Virus record (IMG/VR): IMGVR_UViG_3300040810_000490
Coordinates: 1 to 20,707 of that record
Direction: 5' to 3' (one strand)
Source of the DNA: a virus
Length of the DNA stretch: 20,707 nucleotides
This document shows positions 13,614 through 20,011 of this stretch, piece after piece (positions within the stretch are counted from its first letter, which is position 1; each line of letters begins with the position of its first letter). The position numbers and the translations under genes are program-made. The notes beneath the pieces are model-generated. The model saw nothing but the letters and a program-made list of their open reading frames with translations. It searched no databases and was not told where the DNA came from.

Positions 13614-14050
13614 AAATCACCTAATAGCTCTGGGTTTTCGTGGATATTGCCTATTACTTTAAATCCCGTCATTTTATAGTAGCAATCCTTTGCGGTTACG
13701 TATGTTTCACGCCAAAACCTTTCAAAGGTGGCTTGATTTACATCGGCTAGATCAAACGACATGCTCTTATTGAAGTACCTAACGACAAACTTTGCGCTTT
13801 CAAATAAAACAACGCCCTTTATGTTTTCACAGTCATCAGCATACAGTTCGCCTGTCGCCTGCAATCTCCAATCGAAATTTAAAATATCACCCTCATAAAT
13901 CTCAACGCCGTTTTTATCTTTTAGTCCGGTGTATTGCATTGGGTGATAGTGCTTTGATTTAATAAATCCACGTAAATTTGTTAGTGTACAAGTATTATCA
14001 ACCATCGCTTTATCAATGCTATTCCAAGCTCTAAATTTAATATCTCTCAT
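13610..14050 (-). CDS. YopX-like phage protein
   Basis: The 146-aa protein starts MRDIKFRAWNSIDKAMVDNT and contains MQYTGLKDKNGVEIYEGDIL at residues 38-57, then GVVLFE and a C-terminal GNIHENPELL. RxIKFRAW, MQYTGLKDKNGxxIYEGDI and GNIxENPELL are the hallmark of the YopX family of small phage proteins, whose role is unknown. It is normally an early or accessory gene, so its place inside the structural region marks an insertion. SD AAGGTG spaced before the ATG. First gene of the moron cassette. Confidence 0.93.
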   Translation of the reverse strand: MRDIKFRAWNSIDKAMVDNTCTLTNLRGFIKSKHYHPMQYTGLKDKNGVEIYEGDILNFDWRLQATGELYADDCENIKGVVLFESAKFVVRYFNKSMSFDLADVNQATFERFWRETYVTAKDCYYKMTGFKVIGNIHENPELLGDL

Positions 14051-14084
14051 AAATCACCTTGTTAATTGTGTGTCGTTACGTGCC

Positions 14085-14113
14085 ATAATAGGATATAAAA
14101 AAAGGGCAGTCAA
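14085..14113 (-). promoter_or_regulatory. Promoter of the moron cassette, -35 in terminator loop
   Basis: TTGACT (14113-14108; 5 of 6) and TATTAT (14090-14085; 5 of 6), 17-nt spacing; start expected near 14078, 28 nt before the YopX ATG. The -35 box is exactly the loop of the hairpin that ends the portal gene. Confidence 0.65.
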
Positions 14114-14118
14114 GCCCT
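14097..14118 (-). terminator. Terminator after the portal gene
   Basis: AGGGC (14118-14114), loop TTGACT, GCCCT (14107-14103), then TTTTTT. A short strong stem that ends the terminase-portal transcript. Confidence 0.8.
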
Positions 14119-14121
14119 AAT

Positions 14122-15597
14122 TTATTCTTCTGCTTCTTCCTCGTTATCCATGTTAGGGTCTATTGGTCTTGAAGCAATGTCCGAGCCGTTTAACTCTGCA
14201 AAATCCTCTGGTGATTCTGTTTGTGTTAGCCCGTTATCTTTTAGCACCTTCCACATATCATCATTGTTGTAAGCTCCTTGGTAGTTCATTGCAATAAGTT
14301 GCTGTAGCATTTGCGGTGTAATGCGGTCATCAAAGAATTTACGGTTAAGCTCTAGCTTGAAATCATCGGCTTCACCGTTTGCGTTATTTAATCGCATCAG
14401 GCAGGCGATAACGTTGTAGTACATTTCTTCCAAGTTATCTACCATTTGTGTCAGATTGGCCAAACCTGATGATTTACGAATACGAGCCGCTTCCGCTGTT
14501 TCGTTTTGTCCCACTGTGATAATCTGAGCGCCTAACTGTGCCATGCGGTCAATCTTATCTTTGCTGTACTCGATACCAACTGTCGAGCTGTTAATCTGAG
14601 CCATTGAAATATCACAGCCAACATAAGCAGCATTAGATACTCTTAACTTGCCACCCTCAACACCGTTAACGTCTAAGAACTCTTGAGGTGAAACTCCATC
14701 ATTGAGACTGAACGACATAAGCGGCAATGCGTATAACTGGATCATTTGCGCGTTAGCTGCATCTGAGTTGTAAAGCGCGATATTAATATCACTGATTTTG
14801 TATAGTGGCACCTGTCCAATGTCCGGCTTGTTGTTCGTAGCACCGCAGAAATAAAACGGAATATAGTCCATTCGATTACCTGCGCCATCAGTCGGCTCAA
14901 CTAGCAACTTATTGCCTGATTGTGATTGGTCGTCAATATAAACACCATATAAGCCACCTTCATCCAGGAATAACTCATAAACTACGTTGTAACATTCCTT
15001 ACTGAACGCATCACCACTCTTAACAACTCGCTCGAATGTTTCTTTTAGCTGCACGTAATTGAGTCGCTTAACACCATTGATGATGGTTTCCGACCAGTCT
15101 GTAATTTGCTTTGCCTTGAATATGCGACCACTTGCCGGCACCTGATTAGCTTGAGCGTTTTCTGAGTTATCACCCATAACAACACACCAAACACCAACGC
15201 GACCAATTGAGGCAACTTCACGAGCTGTTTCGAACAAGTGGTCTTGAAAACCTAAACCGCTACCGTCTGCGTTATCTTCGATATAAGAAATGGACTCTGG
15301 CAATTCTTCTAGCTCACCGACTTTAAATTCGTAATCTTTAAAGAACATAGCGCCCATTAGAACATCAAGAGTATTTCCGACATAGTTATCAAAGCTTGGT
15401 CTTAGCGCGTAACATTCAAAACCCTTATCTGTGCGAGGTGTTTGGCCATCGCCAAGAATGTAACCATCTTGACCATTGTAATTTGCGCCAGCAATAGCCT
15501 TACTCTTTACATCATCGTTTACACAGTCCTCAACTAGCTGCCATTTTTTAAGCGCTTTGCTGTACTGCTTATTTACTAAATTGTTATTAACTTGCAT
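14122..15597 (-). CDS. Portal protein (DUF4055 type)
   Basis: The 491-aa protein follows the large terminase by 5 nt. It starts MQVNNNLVNKQYSKALKKWQ and continues with the W-x-x-V/L-x-D-C pattern (WQLVEDCVNDD) seen in DUF4055 proteins, then YALRPSFDNYVGNTLDVLMG. The conserved core has GRVGVWCVVMG and the helical stem/wing segment NETAEAARIRKSSGLANLTQ; an N/QE-T-A-E-A-A-R motif is typical of portal proteins. It forms the 12-subunit ring at the packaging vertex. The acidic C-terminus (MDNEEEAEE) is normal. The SD is weak. It ends 4 nt before its terminator. Confidence 0.9.
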   Translation of the reverse strand: MQVNNNLVNKQYSKALKKWQLVEDCVNDDVKSKAIAGANYNGQDGYILGDGQTPRTDKGFECYALRPSFDNYVGNTLDVLMGAMFFKDYEFKVGELEELPESISYIEDNADGSGLGFQDHLFETAREVASIGRVGVWCVVMGDNSENAQANQVPASGRIFKAKQITDWSETIINGVKRLNYVQLKETFERVVKSGDAFSKECYNVVYELFLDEGGLYGVYIDDQSQSGNKLLVEPTDGAGNRMDYIPFYFCGATNNKPDIGQVPLYKISDINIALYNSDAANAQMIQLYALPLMSFSLNDGVSPQEFLDVNGVEGGKLRVSNAAYVGCDISMAQINSSTVGIEYSKDKIDRMAQLGAQIITVGQNETAEAARIRKSSGLANLTQMVDNLEEMYYNVIACLMRLNNANGEADDFKLELNRKFFDDRITPQMLQQLIAMNYQGAYNNDDMWKVLKDNGLTQTESPEDFAELNGSDIASRPIDPNMDNEEEAEE

Positions 15598-15602
15598 ATT
15601 AA

Positions 15603-17177
15603 TTACCCGTTAAAAGGATTCCATAAGTTGTTGCGCTTACTTTCAACAACAGCTAAATATCTAAATGCATCCGCGCCATGTGACGCCCAATCGTGCAAAG
15701 GATTATCACGCCAGCAACCAAGTTTGTCGTTCCACTCTTTGCGGTAGCTCTCTAAACAGATTATACCTTTTTCGCATGATTTTTCATCAAACACGCATTT
15801 TGGCAGTAACGTCCTTACCAATTGTATGCCGTCATCAACACCAAGCTTTGGCACTATTTCAAATCTTGCTGAGTATTTAACTCCGTTATATTCAACACCT
15901 TCTTGCGCCAACTCTTTACGTGTTTTACCTCTGCTACCAAACTCGCGATTGTTCATGTCATGTGGTCCGTAAATCTTACCAAGTGACCATTTATTTTTGG
16001 TCAGTGTATCCTCAATATATTTGAGGTAATAACCTAGCCCTTCACCGCTGTTTTCGTGGTAATGTAAAATATGAACTTCATCACCAACCAAACGCCAAAA
16101 CCATAGGGCAGTAGAGTCACCAATACCAATATCACAAACAACATTAACATCACCCGAATTATCAAATCCGTTAATATCTGCAATGCGTCCATCAGTGTAT
16201 ATTTGCCTAAACTGCTCAGCATAGTAAGCACCTTCTATTGATTGCTCAAATGCTTCCTTTGGTATGGATGGATATTCGCGCTTCATATCTGCGCCTAGCA
16301 CCTTCCATTTAGAAGAATACCAGGCTTTTTGCCCGTCAGTTAAATCTATACCATGCTTCGCCTTTAGTTCTGCAAAGTAAGGCTTTAGACTCTCAACAAT
16401 ATCACCATCAATAGAGTATTCCGCGCGTTTCCACCAACTATAAAAGTGAAAATTAAAATCTAACACAGATAGTTTTTTATTCATTAGCTTTAGCTTGCGA
16501 GCGGTTTCGCTATACTCGTAAAAATAACCCTCTTTACCTTCTGCGGTTGACTCAAGCGTTATTATACCGCCATCAGCAGGAACGGCCTCAAAAGCACCTG
16601 TAACAATCTCCTTTGCTTTGTCTGGGTACTTTTTACATATCTTTCCAAACTCTGACACGTGAAGTCTTTGAAGTGTATCACCACGATAGGAGGTTGAAAC
16701 CTTAATTGCTGAGCCGTTGCTGAATACGTATGCGTTGCCTTTGTCGCTTTTTGGCACTGGTAATTCATAGCCAATTTCAGCAAGCAAATCTTTCTGTGCG
16801 TCGGTTATATTCTCGTAAGCGTATTTAATCTTATTCCTAAAGATGTCTTTTGCGCTATCCAAGTTGTGACAAATGCAGCCAGCGTTATAATCGTTAGTGA
16901 ACAAACAATCATCAAGGCTATCTATCATTTCGAACGTGGTAAAACCAAGCTGGCGAGCTTTTAATATTAAATCCCTACCATGGTGATCAATAAAGCGCTG
17001 CTCTTGTTCTTCATTGGGAATAAACAAGGTCTTTTTACCCTGCTTGTTTTTGATGTGGTAAAGAGTATTCAGCCTAAACCATTTATAAGTTAAAGCGTCT
17101 GCTAATTCTTCATGATTCAGGTTATCAATGTTTGATAGGTATTCTTTTGCTTTTAAGTGATTAGCGCTTACTTCCAC
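15603..17177 (-). CDS. terL: Terminase large subunit (packaging ATPase/nuclease)
   Basis: The 524-aa motor protein pumps DNA into the head and cuts the genome. The ATPase domain shows a deviant Walker A, KARQLGFT (73-80), a Walker B-like stretch with the catalytic acid (LHVSEFG; Glu176), and motif III ITLESTAEG (206-214). The nuclease domain has VCDIGIGDS (Asp349), GPHD (403-406) and HDWASHGADAFRYL (495-508), the RNase H-like acidic cluster. The start is GTG at 17177; SD-like GGAG lies 13 nt upstream. It overlaps the small subunit gene by 17 nt, consistent with co-translation. Confidence 0.95.
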   Translation of the reverse strand: MEVSANHLKAKEYLSNIDNLNHEELADALTYKWFRLNTLYHIKNKQGKKTLFIPNEEQEQRFIDHHGRDLILKARQLGFTTFEMIDSLDDCLFTNDYNAGCICHNLDSAKDIFRNKIKYAYENITDAQKDLLAEIGYELPVPKSDKGNAYVFSNGSAIKVSTSYRGDTLQRLHVSEFGKICKKYPDKAKEIVTGAFEAVPADGGIITLESTAEGKEGYFYEYSETARKLKLMNKKLSVLDFNFHFYSWWKRAEYSIDGDIVESLKPYFAELKAKHGIDLTDGQKAWYSSKWKVLGADMKREYPSIPKEAFEQSIEGAYYAEQFRQIYTDGRIADINGFDNSGDVNVVCDIGIGDSTALWFWRLVGDEVHILHYHENSGEGLGYYLKYIEDTLTKNKWSLGKIYGPHDMNNREFGSRGKTRKELAQEGVEYNGVKYSARFEIVPKLGVDDGIQLVRTLLPKCVFDEKSCEKGIICLESYRKEWNDKLGCWRDNPLHDWASHGADAFRYLAVVESKRNNLWNPFNG

Positions 17178-17688
17178 CGGTTAAGCGCTCCGTTAAAGTC
17201 TGTTCAACTTTTAAATCACCAGATACGTTTGTATCAACCCTTTCTTTGAACGCTTGCACGTCAACGTGTTTACCAATAAGCTCTAGGTTTTTAACCTTAT
17301 CAGGCCACTTTATTTTCCTTACCGTGGTTTCTACGTCATTAGTATTTAACTCTGACAAATCAAAACCGCTTAAATACATGCGCCATGACTTAGGCCAGTT
17401 AACTATAGGCTTAAAGTTGCCGACATTATCAAGAATATCTACAACATCTAAATTGTGAATGTCTACAAGCTGAGATAAAACCCAATCTGAGTTAATTTCA
17501 ACTCTTTCATTGCGCTTTGATTTAAGCTCTGATATACGCTCTTGGATATAAGGTTTTGAAAGGTTTTCACTACCTATACTTGTTGCTGTCTTTTCGCTAT
17601 AACCAGCCCTTACAGCCGCCTGTGTTGCATTTAAATCTATTAGGTACTCTAAGCAAAACATCTCTTGCTTATCGCTTAACTTAGACAT
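17161..17688 (-). CDS. terS: Terminase small subunit
   Basis: The 175-aa protein starts MSKLSDKQEMFCLEYLIDLN and continues ATQAAVRAGYSEKTATSIGS, the classic Terminase_2 N-terminal helix-turn-helix (KQ..F...YL...N.TQAA..AGYS..TA). It recognises packaging initiation sites and recruits the large subunit. The middle is a coiled oligomerisation region, and the end (TLTERLTGGSKR) is a short basic tail. The ATG at 17688 has SD AGGAG inside a hairpin whose near copies recur at 17714 and 11512. It is the first late gene after a pair of terminators. Confidence 0.94.
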   Translation of the reverse strand: MSKLSDKQEMFCLEYLIDLNATQAAVRAGYSEKTATSIGSENLSKPYIQERISELKSKRNERVEINSDWVLSQLVDIHNLDVVDILDNVGNFKPIVNWPKSWRMYLSGFDLSELNTNDVETTVRKIKWPDKVKNLELIGKHVDVQAFKERVDTNVSGDLKVEQTLTERLTGGSKR

Positions 17689-17689
17689 T

Positions 17690-17729
17690 AACTAACTCCT
17701 GCTAGTTTATGTTGATAGCTCCTGCTATC
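17690..17729. repeat. Two AGGA-loop hairpins before terS
   Basis: Minus strand: GATAGC-AGGA-GCTATC (17729-17714, perfect 6-bp stem) and AACTA-GCAGGAGT-TAGTT (17707-17690, 5-bp stem, whose loop is the SD of terS). Both share TAGCAGGAGYTA with 11512-11527. Confidence 0.6.
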
Positions 17730-17761
17730 GGTTAATGTTTGTTTTATTTTAACATAGGCAT

Positions 17762-17793
17762 AAAAAAAGCCCAAACTGATCAAGAATGGGCTT
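17762..17793 (-). terminator. Terminator just upstream of terS
   Basis: AAGCCCA (17793-17787), 13-nt loop, TGGGCTT (17773-17767), then a T-run. It lies 74 nt before the first late gene, so late transcription must be started or antiterminated past it. Confidence 0.8.
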
Positions 17794-17801
17794 TGAGGTG
17801 A

Positions 17802-17859
17802 ATTATGAAGATTTACAAAAACAATTACAACTAATTGCTGTGTGATTATATTAACACAG
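17802..17859 (-). promoter_or_regulatory. Candidate late promoter region with 22-bp palindrome
   Basis: Two promoter-like signals on the minus strand. TTGTAA (17830-17825) lies 17 nt before CATAAT (17807-17802). A perfect TATAAT (17850-17845) with no good -35 is centred in CTGTGT-N10-ACACAG (17838-17859). This looks like an operator or activator site. Both point at terS through the terminator at 17762. The region 17796-17860 contains no convincing gene. Confidence 0.4.
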
Positions 17860-17863
17860 ATAT

Positions 17864-17887
17864 AAAAAAAGCCAAACTAATGGCTTT
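17864..17887 (-). terminator. Terminator after the coiled-coil gene
   Basis: AAAGCCA (17887-17881), loop TTAGTT, TGGCTTT (17874-17868), followed by T-run. It ends the membrane-gene transcript 22 nt after the stop at 17909. Confidence 0.78.
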
Positions 17888-17908
17888 GGTCCTTGTCGGG
17901 TGTATTCT

Positions 17909-18298
17909 TTACATAAATAGTTTTAATACGTCTGGGGCTTTAGCGCCTACAGCAACGCAAAATGCACAAACAACGGCTGTAACTGCTCTTTGCTTTGTGA
18001 CACTTCTGCCATCAAAAAACCTCTTTGCTTCTGACAGTGTGTCTTTGTACTTATCGTTATTGGCTTTTGCCTGGTCTAGAACAGGCTTATATTCAAGCAG
18101 AAAATCATTAAACTTTGCATCAGTATTGTTATTAGCTTCATGCAAAACTTTAATCTCTTGCGTGTGACTGTCTGTTACTTCTTTGTGGTATTTATAGCTT
18201 TCGACTAATTGAGTGATGCTTGTAGTTAAGTTGGCAATCTCTTTAGTTTGCTCTTTAATATCACTGCGTAGTTCTGTTATCTCGTTCTGGCTCGACAT
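17909..18298 (-). CDS. Coiled-coil protein with C-terminal membrane anchor
   Basis: The 129-aa protein starts MSSQNEITELRSDIKEQTKE and is a long coiled coil to about residue 85, then VTKQRAVTAVVCAFCVAVGA is a single hydrophobic segment near the C-terminus. This layout (coiled coil then one TM) resembles XhlA-type lysis accessory proteins and some phage holin partners, although it is longer than XhlA. No signal peptide is present. There is no SD before the ATG; translation may be coupled to the frame overlapping its start (see 18261-18518). Function uncertain; lysis control is a guess. Confidence 0.7.
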   Translation of the reverse strand: MSSQNEITELRSDIKEQTKEIANLTTSITQLVESYKYHKEVTDSHTQEIKVLHEANNNTDAKFNDFLLEYKPVLDQAKANNDKYKDTLSEAKRFFDGRSVTKQRAVTAVVCAFCVAVGAKAPDVLKLFM

Positions 18299-18518
18299 AT
18301 TTAAAAGTTAACATTTGCTTGTATCTTATGCGATAGTATAGCAAATATAGACCTTCTAGCAATCTAAGCGCGACATATGTATGAACGCAGCCCCATGTAA
18401 GCTCTCTTGTATTCACGTCTAGAAAAAAAGGAACCGCAGATAACACAATGAAGTAGGAATATAACCATCCAATAAGAATCGTGAAGTACATCGCTAAAGG
18501 ATGATCCATAATTCTCAT
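18261..18518 (-). CDS. Possible overlapping membrane protein, different frame
   Basis: An ATG at 18518 opens an 85-aa frame (MRIMDHPLAMYFTILIGWLY...) that overlaps the end of the 173-aa gene and runs 38 nt into the coiled-coil gene. It has two hydrophobic segments (about 8-28 and 43-60) and a charged end (YVEPERDNRTTQ), the layout of a small two-TM (class II) holin. AGGGA lies about 11 nt upstream. It would supply translation through the SD-less start at 18298. A chance hydrophobic frame, or a sequencing/natural frameshift in the 173-aa gene, are real alternatives. Confidence 0.35.
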   Translation of the reverse strand: MRIMDHPLAMYFTILIGWLYSYFIVLSAVPFFLDVNTRELTWGCVHTYVALRLLEGLYLLYYRIRYKQMLTFKYVEPERDNRTTQ

Positions 18519-18885
18519 AATAGGCCGCTTCCCTAGACATGGTGAAAAGATATAACGCCATGATAGCACAAGCTATTGATGTTTTTAAATTCACCTTAGA
18601 ATAGTAAAACATTGCCTGTACGTAAAACATTGTGGTGATTATGTAGTAATTAGATTCTTTCTCGTTGAGCATGAGATGATATGCAAGCGCGGAAAAGAAA
18701 AGAGTTAAAATTAAAGGAAGGACTTTTGATGGTTTTGCAGCTTCTATTTTAAAGCTCACTCCAATTAACATTACTGCCGCATAGAGTGAGTAGAATAATA
18801 AGTCAGTGCTACTTATTGTCTTTATTTGTTTCGCCACCGTTATCACGATCGCGTTGCTCGCCTGTACCCATACTTCAATCTCCAT
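18364..18885 (-). CDS. Multi-pass membrane protein, unknown
   Basis: The 173-aa protein starts MEIEVWVQASNAIVITVAKQ and has about five hydrophobic segments: 25-47, 55-73, 79-98, 102-115 and 136-153. The C-terminus (SRREYKRAYMGLRSYICRA) is basic. It is an inner-membrane protein with no recognised family. The SD AGAGGA lies 10 nt before the ATG, and a TATAAT promoter predicts a leader of about 11 nt. It may be an accessory, immunity or lysis-control protein. The last third is overlapped by another frame, and which of the two is translated there is unclear. Confidence 0.65.
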   Translation of the reverse strand: MEIEVWVQASNAIVITVAKQIKTISSTDLLFYSLYAAVMLIGVSFKIEAAKPSKVLPLILTLFFSALAYHLMLNEKESNYYIITTMFYVQAMFYYSKVNLKTSIACAIMALYLFTMSREAAYYENYGSSFSDVLHDSYWMVIFLLHCVICGSFFSRREYKRAYMGLRSYICRA

Positions 18886-18902
18886 TAGTTAAAATCCTCT
18901 TT

Positions 18903-18931
18903 ATTATATATTAAAGTTAAAGCCCCGTTAA
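18903..18931 (-). promoter_or_regulatory. Promoter for the membrane-protein gene
   Basis: A perfect TATAAT (18908-18903) stands 17 nt after TTAACG (18931-18926; 4 of 6). The -35 lies in the loop of the hairpin at 18919-18939, as at 14108. The start is expected near 18896. Confidence 0.5.
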
Positions 18932-18939
18932 GAGGCTTT
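18919..18939 (-). terminator. Hairpin after the 65-aa gene
   Basis: Minus strand AAAGCCTC (18939-18932), loop TTAAC, GGGGCTTT (18926-18919): 8 bp with one G-U pair, then a weak TTTAACTTTAA tract. Probable terminator of the small-gene operon; the opposite strand has a longer T-run but a mismatch in the stem. Confidence 0.55.
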
Positions 18940-19116
18940 TTTCTTTTGCAGTTCTTTAGTTAGCTCTGCGTTAATCTCTATTAGGTCTTTAGCCATATTA
19001 AGCAGCTCTTCTACTTTTGCGATAACAATATCTGGATTGTTTATATCGACTACAAATCCATTGCCAAACCAATCAATCAACTCTTGGTCTATTACTGTAA
19101 TTGCGTTTTTAGTCAT
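18928..19116 (-). CDS. Small hypothetical protein (about 62 aa)
   Basis: The product from the ATG at 19116 is MTKNAITVIDQELIDWFGNG and onward, ending LTKELQKKKAS. The SD GGGTGG sits 5 nt ahead. ATG at 19119 adds one Met, and a GTG at 19125 is further upstream but has no better SD. It is an N-terminal beta/alpha piece followed by a coiled C-terminal helix (KVEELLNMAKDLIEINAELT). The function is unknown. Its start is overlapped by a 16-aa frame from the previous gene's stop. Confidence 0.68.
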   Translation of the reverse strand: MTKNAITVIDQELIDWFGNGFVVDINNPDIVIAKVEELLNMAKDLIEINAELTKELQKKKAS

Positions 19117-19159
19117 CATATCCACCCATTAGTATGTTAGTTATTAGCCATTTAATCAT
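19109..19159 (-). CDS. Possible 16-aa linking peptide
   Basis: ATG at 19159 overlaps the stop of the 46-aa gene (ATGA) and reads MIKWLITNILMGGYDD, ending within the start of the 62-aa gene. It has the stop/start geometry of translational coupling between the two neighbouring genes, so it may act as a relay and not as a functional peptide. Its size makes it very uncertain. Confidence 0.2.
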   Translation of the reverse strand: MIKWLITNILMGGYDD

Positions 19160-19296
19160 AATTCACTCGCTTTTATTAAATAAGACTTACTTCCATCATG
19201 ATAGTTAAAATGATAGTAAAGCTCGCCTGTTTTATCTGAGTGCATGTGAGTTACAGTGTGTAACTTTGTCTTTTTAACCTTCTTTGCTATTAGCAT
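19156..19296 (-). CDS. Small hypothetical protein (46 aa)
   Basis: The product starts MLIAKKVKKTKLHTVTHMHS, continues DKTGELYYHFNYHDGSKSYL and ends IKASEL. It is basic, then has a beta-hairpin-like pattern (TGELYYHFNYHDGS). Its family is not recognised. GAGTGAATT precedes the ATG with SD-like GAGTG. The gap to the HTH gene is 3 nt, so they form one operon. Confidence 0.65.
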   Translation of the reverse strand: MLIAKKVKKTKLHTVTHMHSDKTGELYYHFNYHDGSKSYLIKASEL

Positions 19297-19299
19297 AAT

Positions 19300-19476
19300 T
19301 CACTCACTTAAATCTTTAATTGTTTTTAATATGCAAGCATCTAATAGCTTGCGGTTTGTTTTGTACCAGTTAGCAATGGTGTTTTTATGCTTATCAACGC
19401 TATTGGCTACCATTTCAATAGTTACAGTAGCCTTTAGGTGACTGGTTTTTGATTTTATGTATTGTGAAGGTGTCAT
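19300..19476 (-). CDS. Small HTH DNA-binding regulator
   Basis: The 58-aa protein starts MTPSQYIKSKTSHLKATVTI, continues EMVANSVDKHKNTIANWYKT and ends CILKTIKDLSE. Residues 18-40 have the helix-turn-helix layout of small phage Cro-like proteins, where TIANWYKTNRKLL resembles the recognition helix plus xNWYKxNPxLF motif of a common phage regulator group. It is likely an operator-binding regulator of this or the neighbouring operon (inference). Strong SD GGAGG. It overlaps the 78-aa gene stop by ATGA-type coupling. Confidence 0.7.
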   Translation of the reverse strand: MTPSQYIKSKTSHLKATVTIEMVANSVDKHKNTIANWYKTNRKLLDACILKTIKDLSE

Positions 19477-19709
19477 TTTCCCTCCAGGATTTCCTCAACT
19501 TTAAACTCTTGCTTACGCACACCTCTAGAGACTTGCTCACTCCAATAATTATCACAACTTGCCATCTTAGCGATTACCGATAACTTGCCGCATAACTCCA
19601 TGACACCTTTATAGCTGCCGTCAAAATCTTCAATAGCATCAATAGCCATTTGAGACATGCCTTGTCTATTTATTATCGCACCGCACTTTCTTAACTCTGC
19701 AATTTTCAT
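19473..19709 (-). CDS. Small hypothetical protein, first gene of an operon
   Basis: The 78-aa product starts MKIAELRKCGAIINRQGMSQ and ends QEFKVEEILEGK. It is helical and mixed-charge, with no recognised family. It is the first gene after the best promoter in the window (19766-19738), with SD AGAGGTGATTTATG. The first-gene place and the HTH gene next to it suggest an early regulatory operon. Confidence 0.7.
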   Translation of the reverse strand: MKIAELRKCGAIINRQGMSQMAIDAIEDFDGSYKGVMELCGKLSVIAKMASCDNYWSEQVSRGVRKQEFKVEEILEGK

Positions 19710-19737
19710 AAATCACCTCTTTTGTTTATTTGCACCG

Positions 19738-19766
19738 AGTATAAACACAAATATTGTTCATTGCAA
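19738..19766 (-). promoter_or_regulatory. Near-consensus promoter of the regulatory operon
   Basis: TTGCAA (19766-19761; TTG and final A match) and TATACT (19743-19738; 5 of 6), 17-nt spacing. The start is expected near 19731. ACAATATTTGT between the boxes is nearly palindromic and could be an operator, weakly supported. Confidence 0.65.
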
Positions 19767-19783
19767 CTTTATTTTACGCAATA

Positions 19784-19808
19784 AAAAAGCGCCTATTTAG
19801 CGCTTTTT
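19784..19808 (-). terminator. Terminator of the lysis-type operon
   Basis: AAAAAGCGC, loop TAAATAG, GCGCTTTTTT: a GC-rich stem between A/T runs that works in both directions. It separates the holin group from the regulatory promoter at 19766. Confidence 0.8.
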
Positions 19809-19834
19809 GTTTGATCAAATATATTTTTAGGACA

Positions 19835-20011
19835 TCAACAATCATCAATGGTGTTGATTACTTTGTATTTTACACATTCTATCGTACCAAGCAACTCGGC
19901 TACAGTCATATGCTCTGCGTATTGCCAGATAACATTTTCCATTTCTCGCTCAAAGTCTGCTACCGCACCAGTCTTTACGCCAAAGTCTACATTTTCTACG
20001 TTATCGCTCAT
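19835..20011 (-). CDS. Small hypothetical protein (58 aa)
   Basis: The product starts MSDNVENVDFGVKTGAVADF, continues EREMENVIWQYAEHMTVAEL and ends VINTIDDC. It is acidic and helical with no membrane segment. The ATG at 20011 overlaps the holin stop (ATGA), with AAAGGTT upstream, so it is co-translated with it. The role is unknown; a lysis-associated accessory is possible from position only. Confidence 0.68.
   Translation of the reverse strand: MSDNVENVDFGVKTGAVADFEREMENVIWQYAEHMTVAELLGTIECVKYKVINTIDDC

Noticed and set aside
16034-16231. 65-aa hydrophobic frame within terL
   Set aside because: Shadow of the terminase frame, which has complete catalytic motifs here.
17805-17834. Nine-codon frame (+ strand, MKIYKNNYN) with SD GAGGTGAATT
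   Set aside because: The SD is good, but no + strand promoter or downstream gene exists and the region is better read as a minus-strand control region.
17838-17859. CTGTGT-N10-ACACAG as a LexA or CRP site
   Set aside because: The spacing between CTGT and ACAG is 14, not 8, and TGTGA is followed by ACACA at 8, not TCACA at 6. It is kept only as an unnamed palindrome.
18519-18569. GTG start for the overlapping membrane frame (102 aa)
   Set aside because: No SD and an unlikely N-terminus; the internal ATG at 18518 is better.
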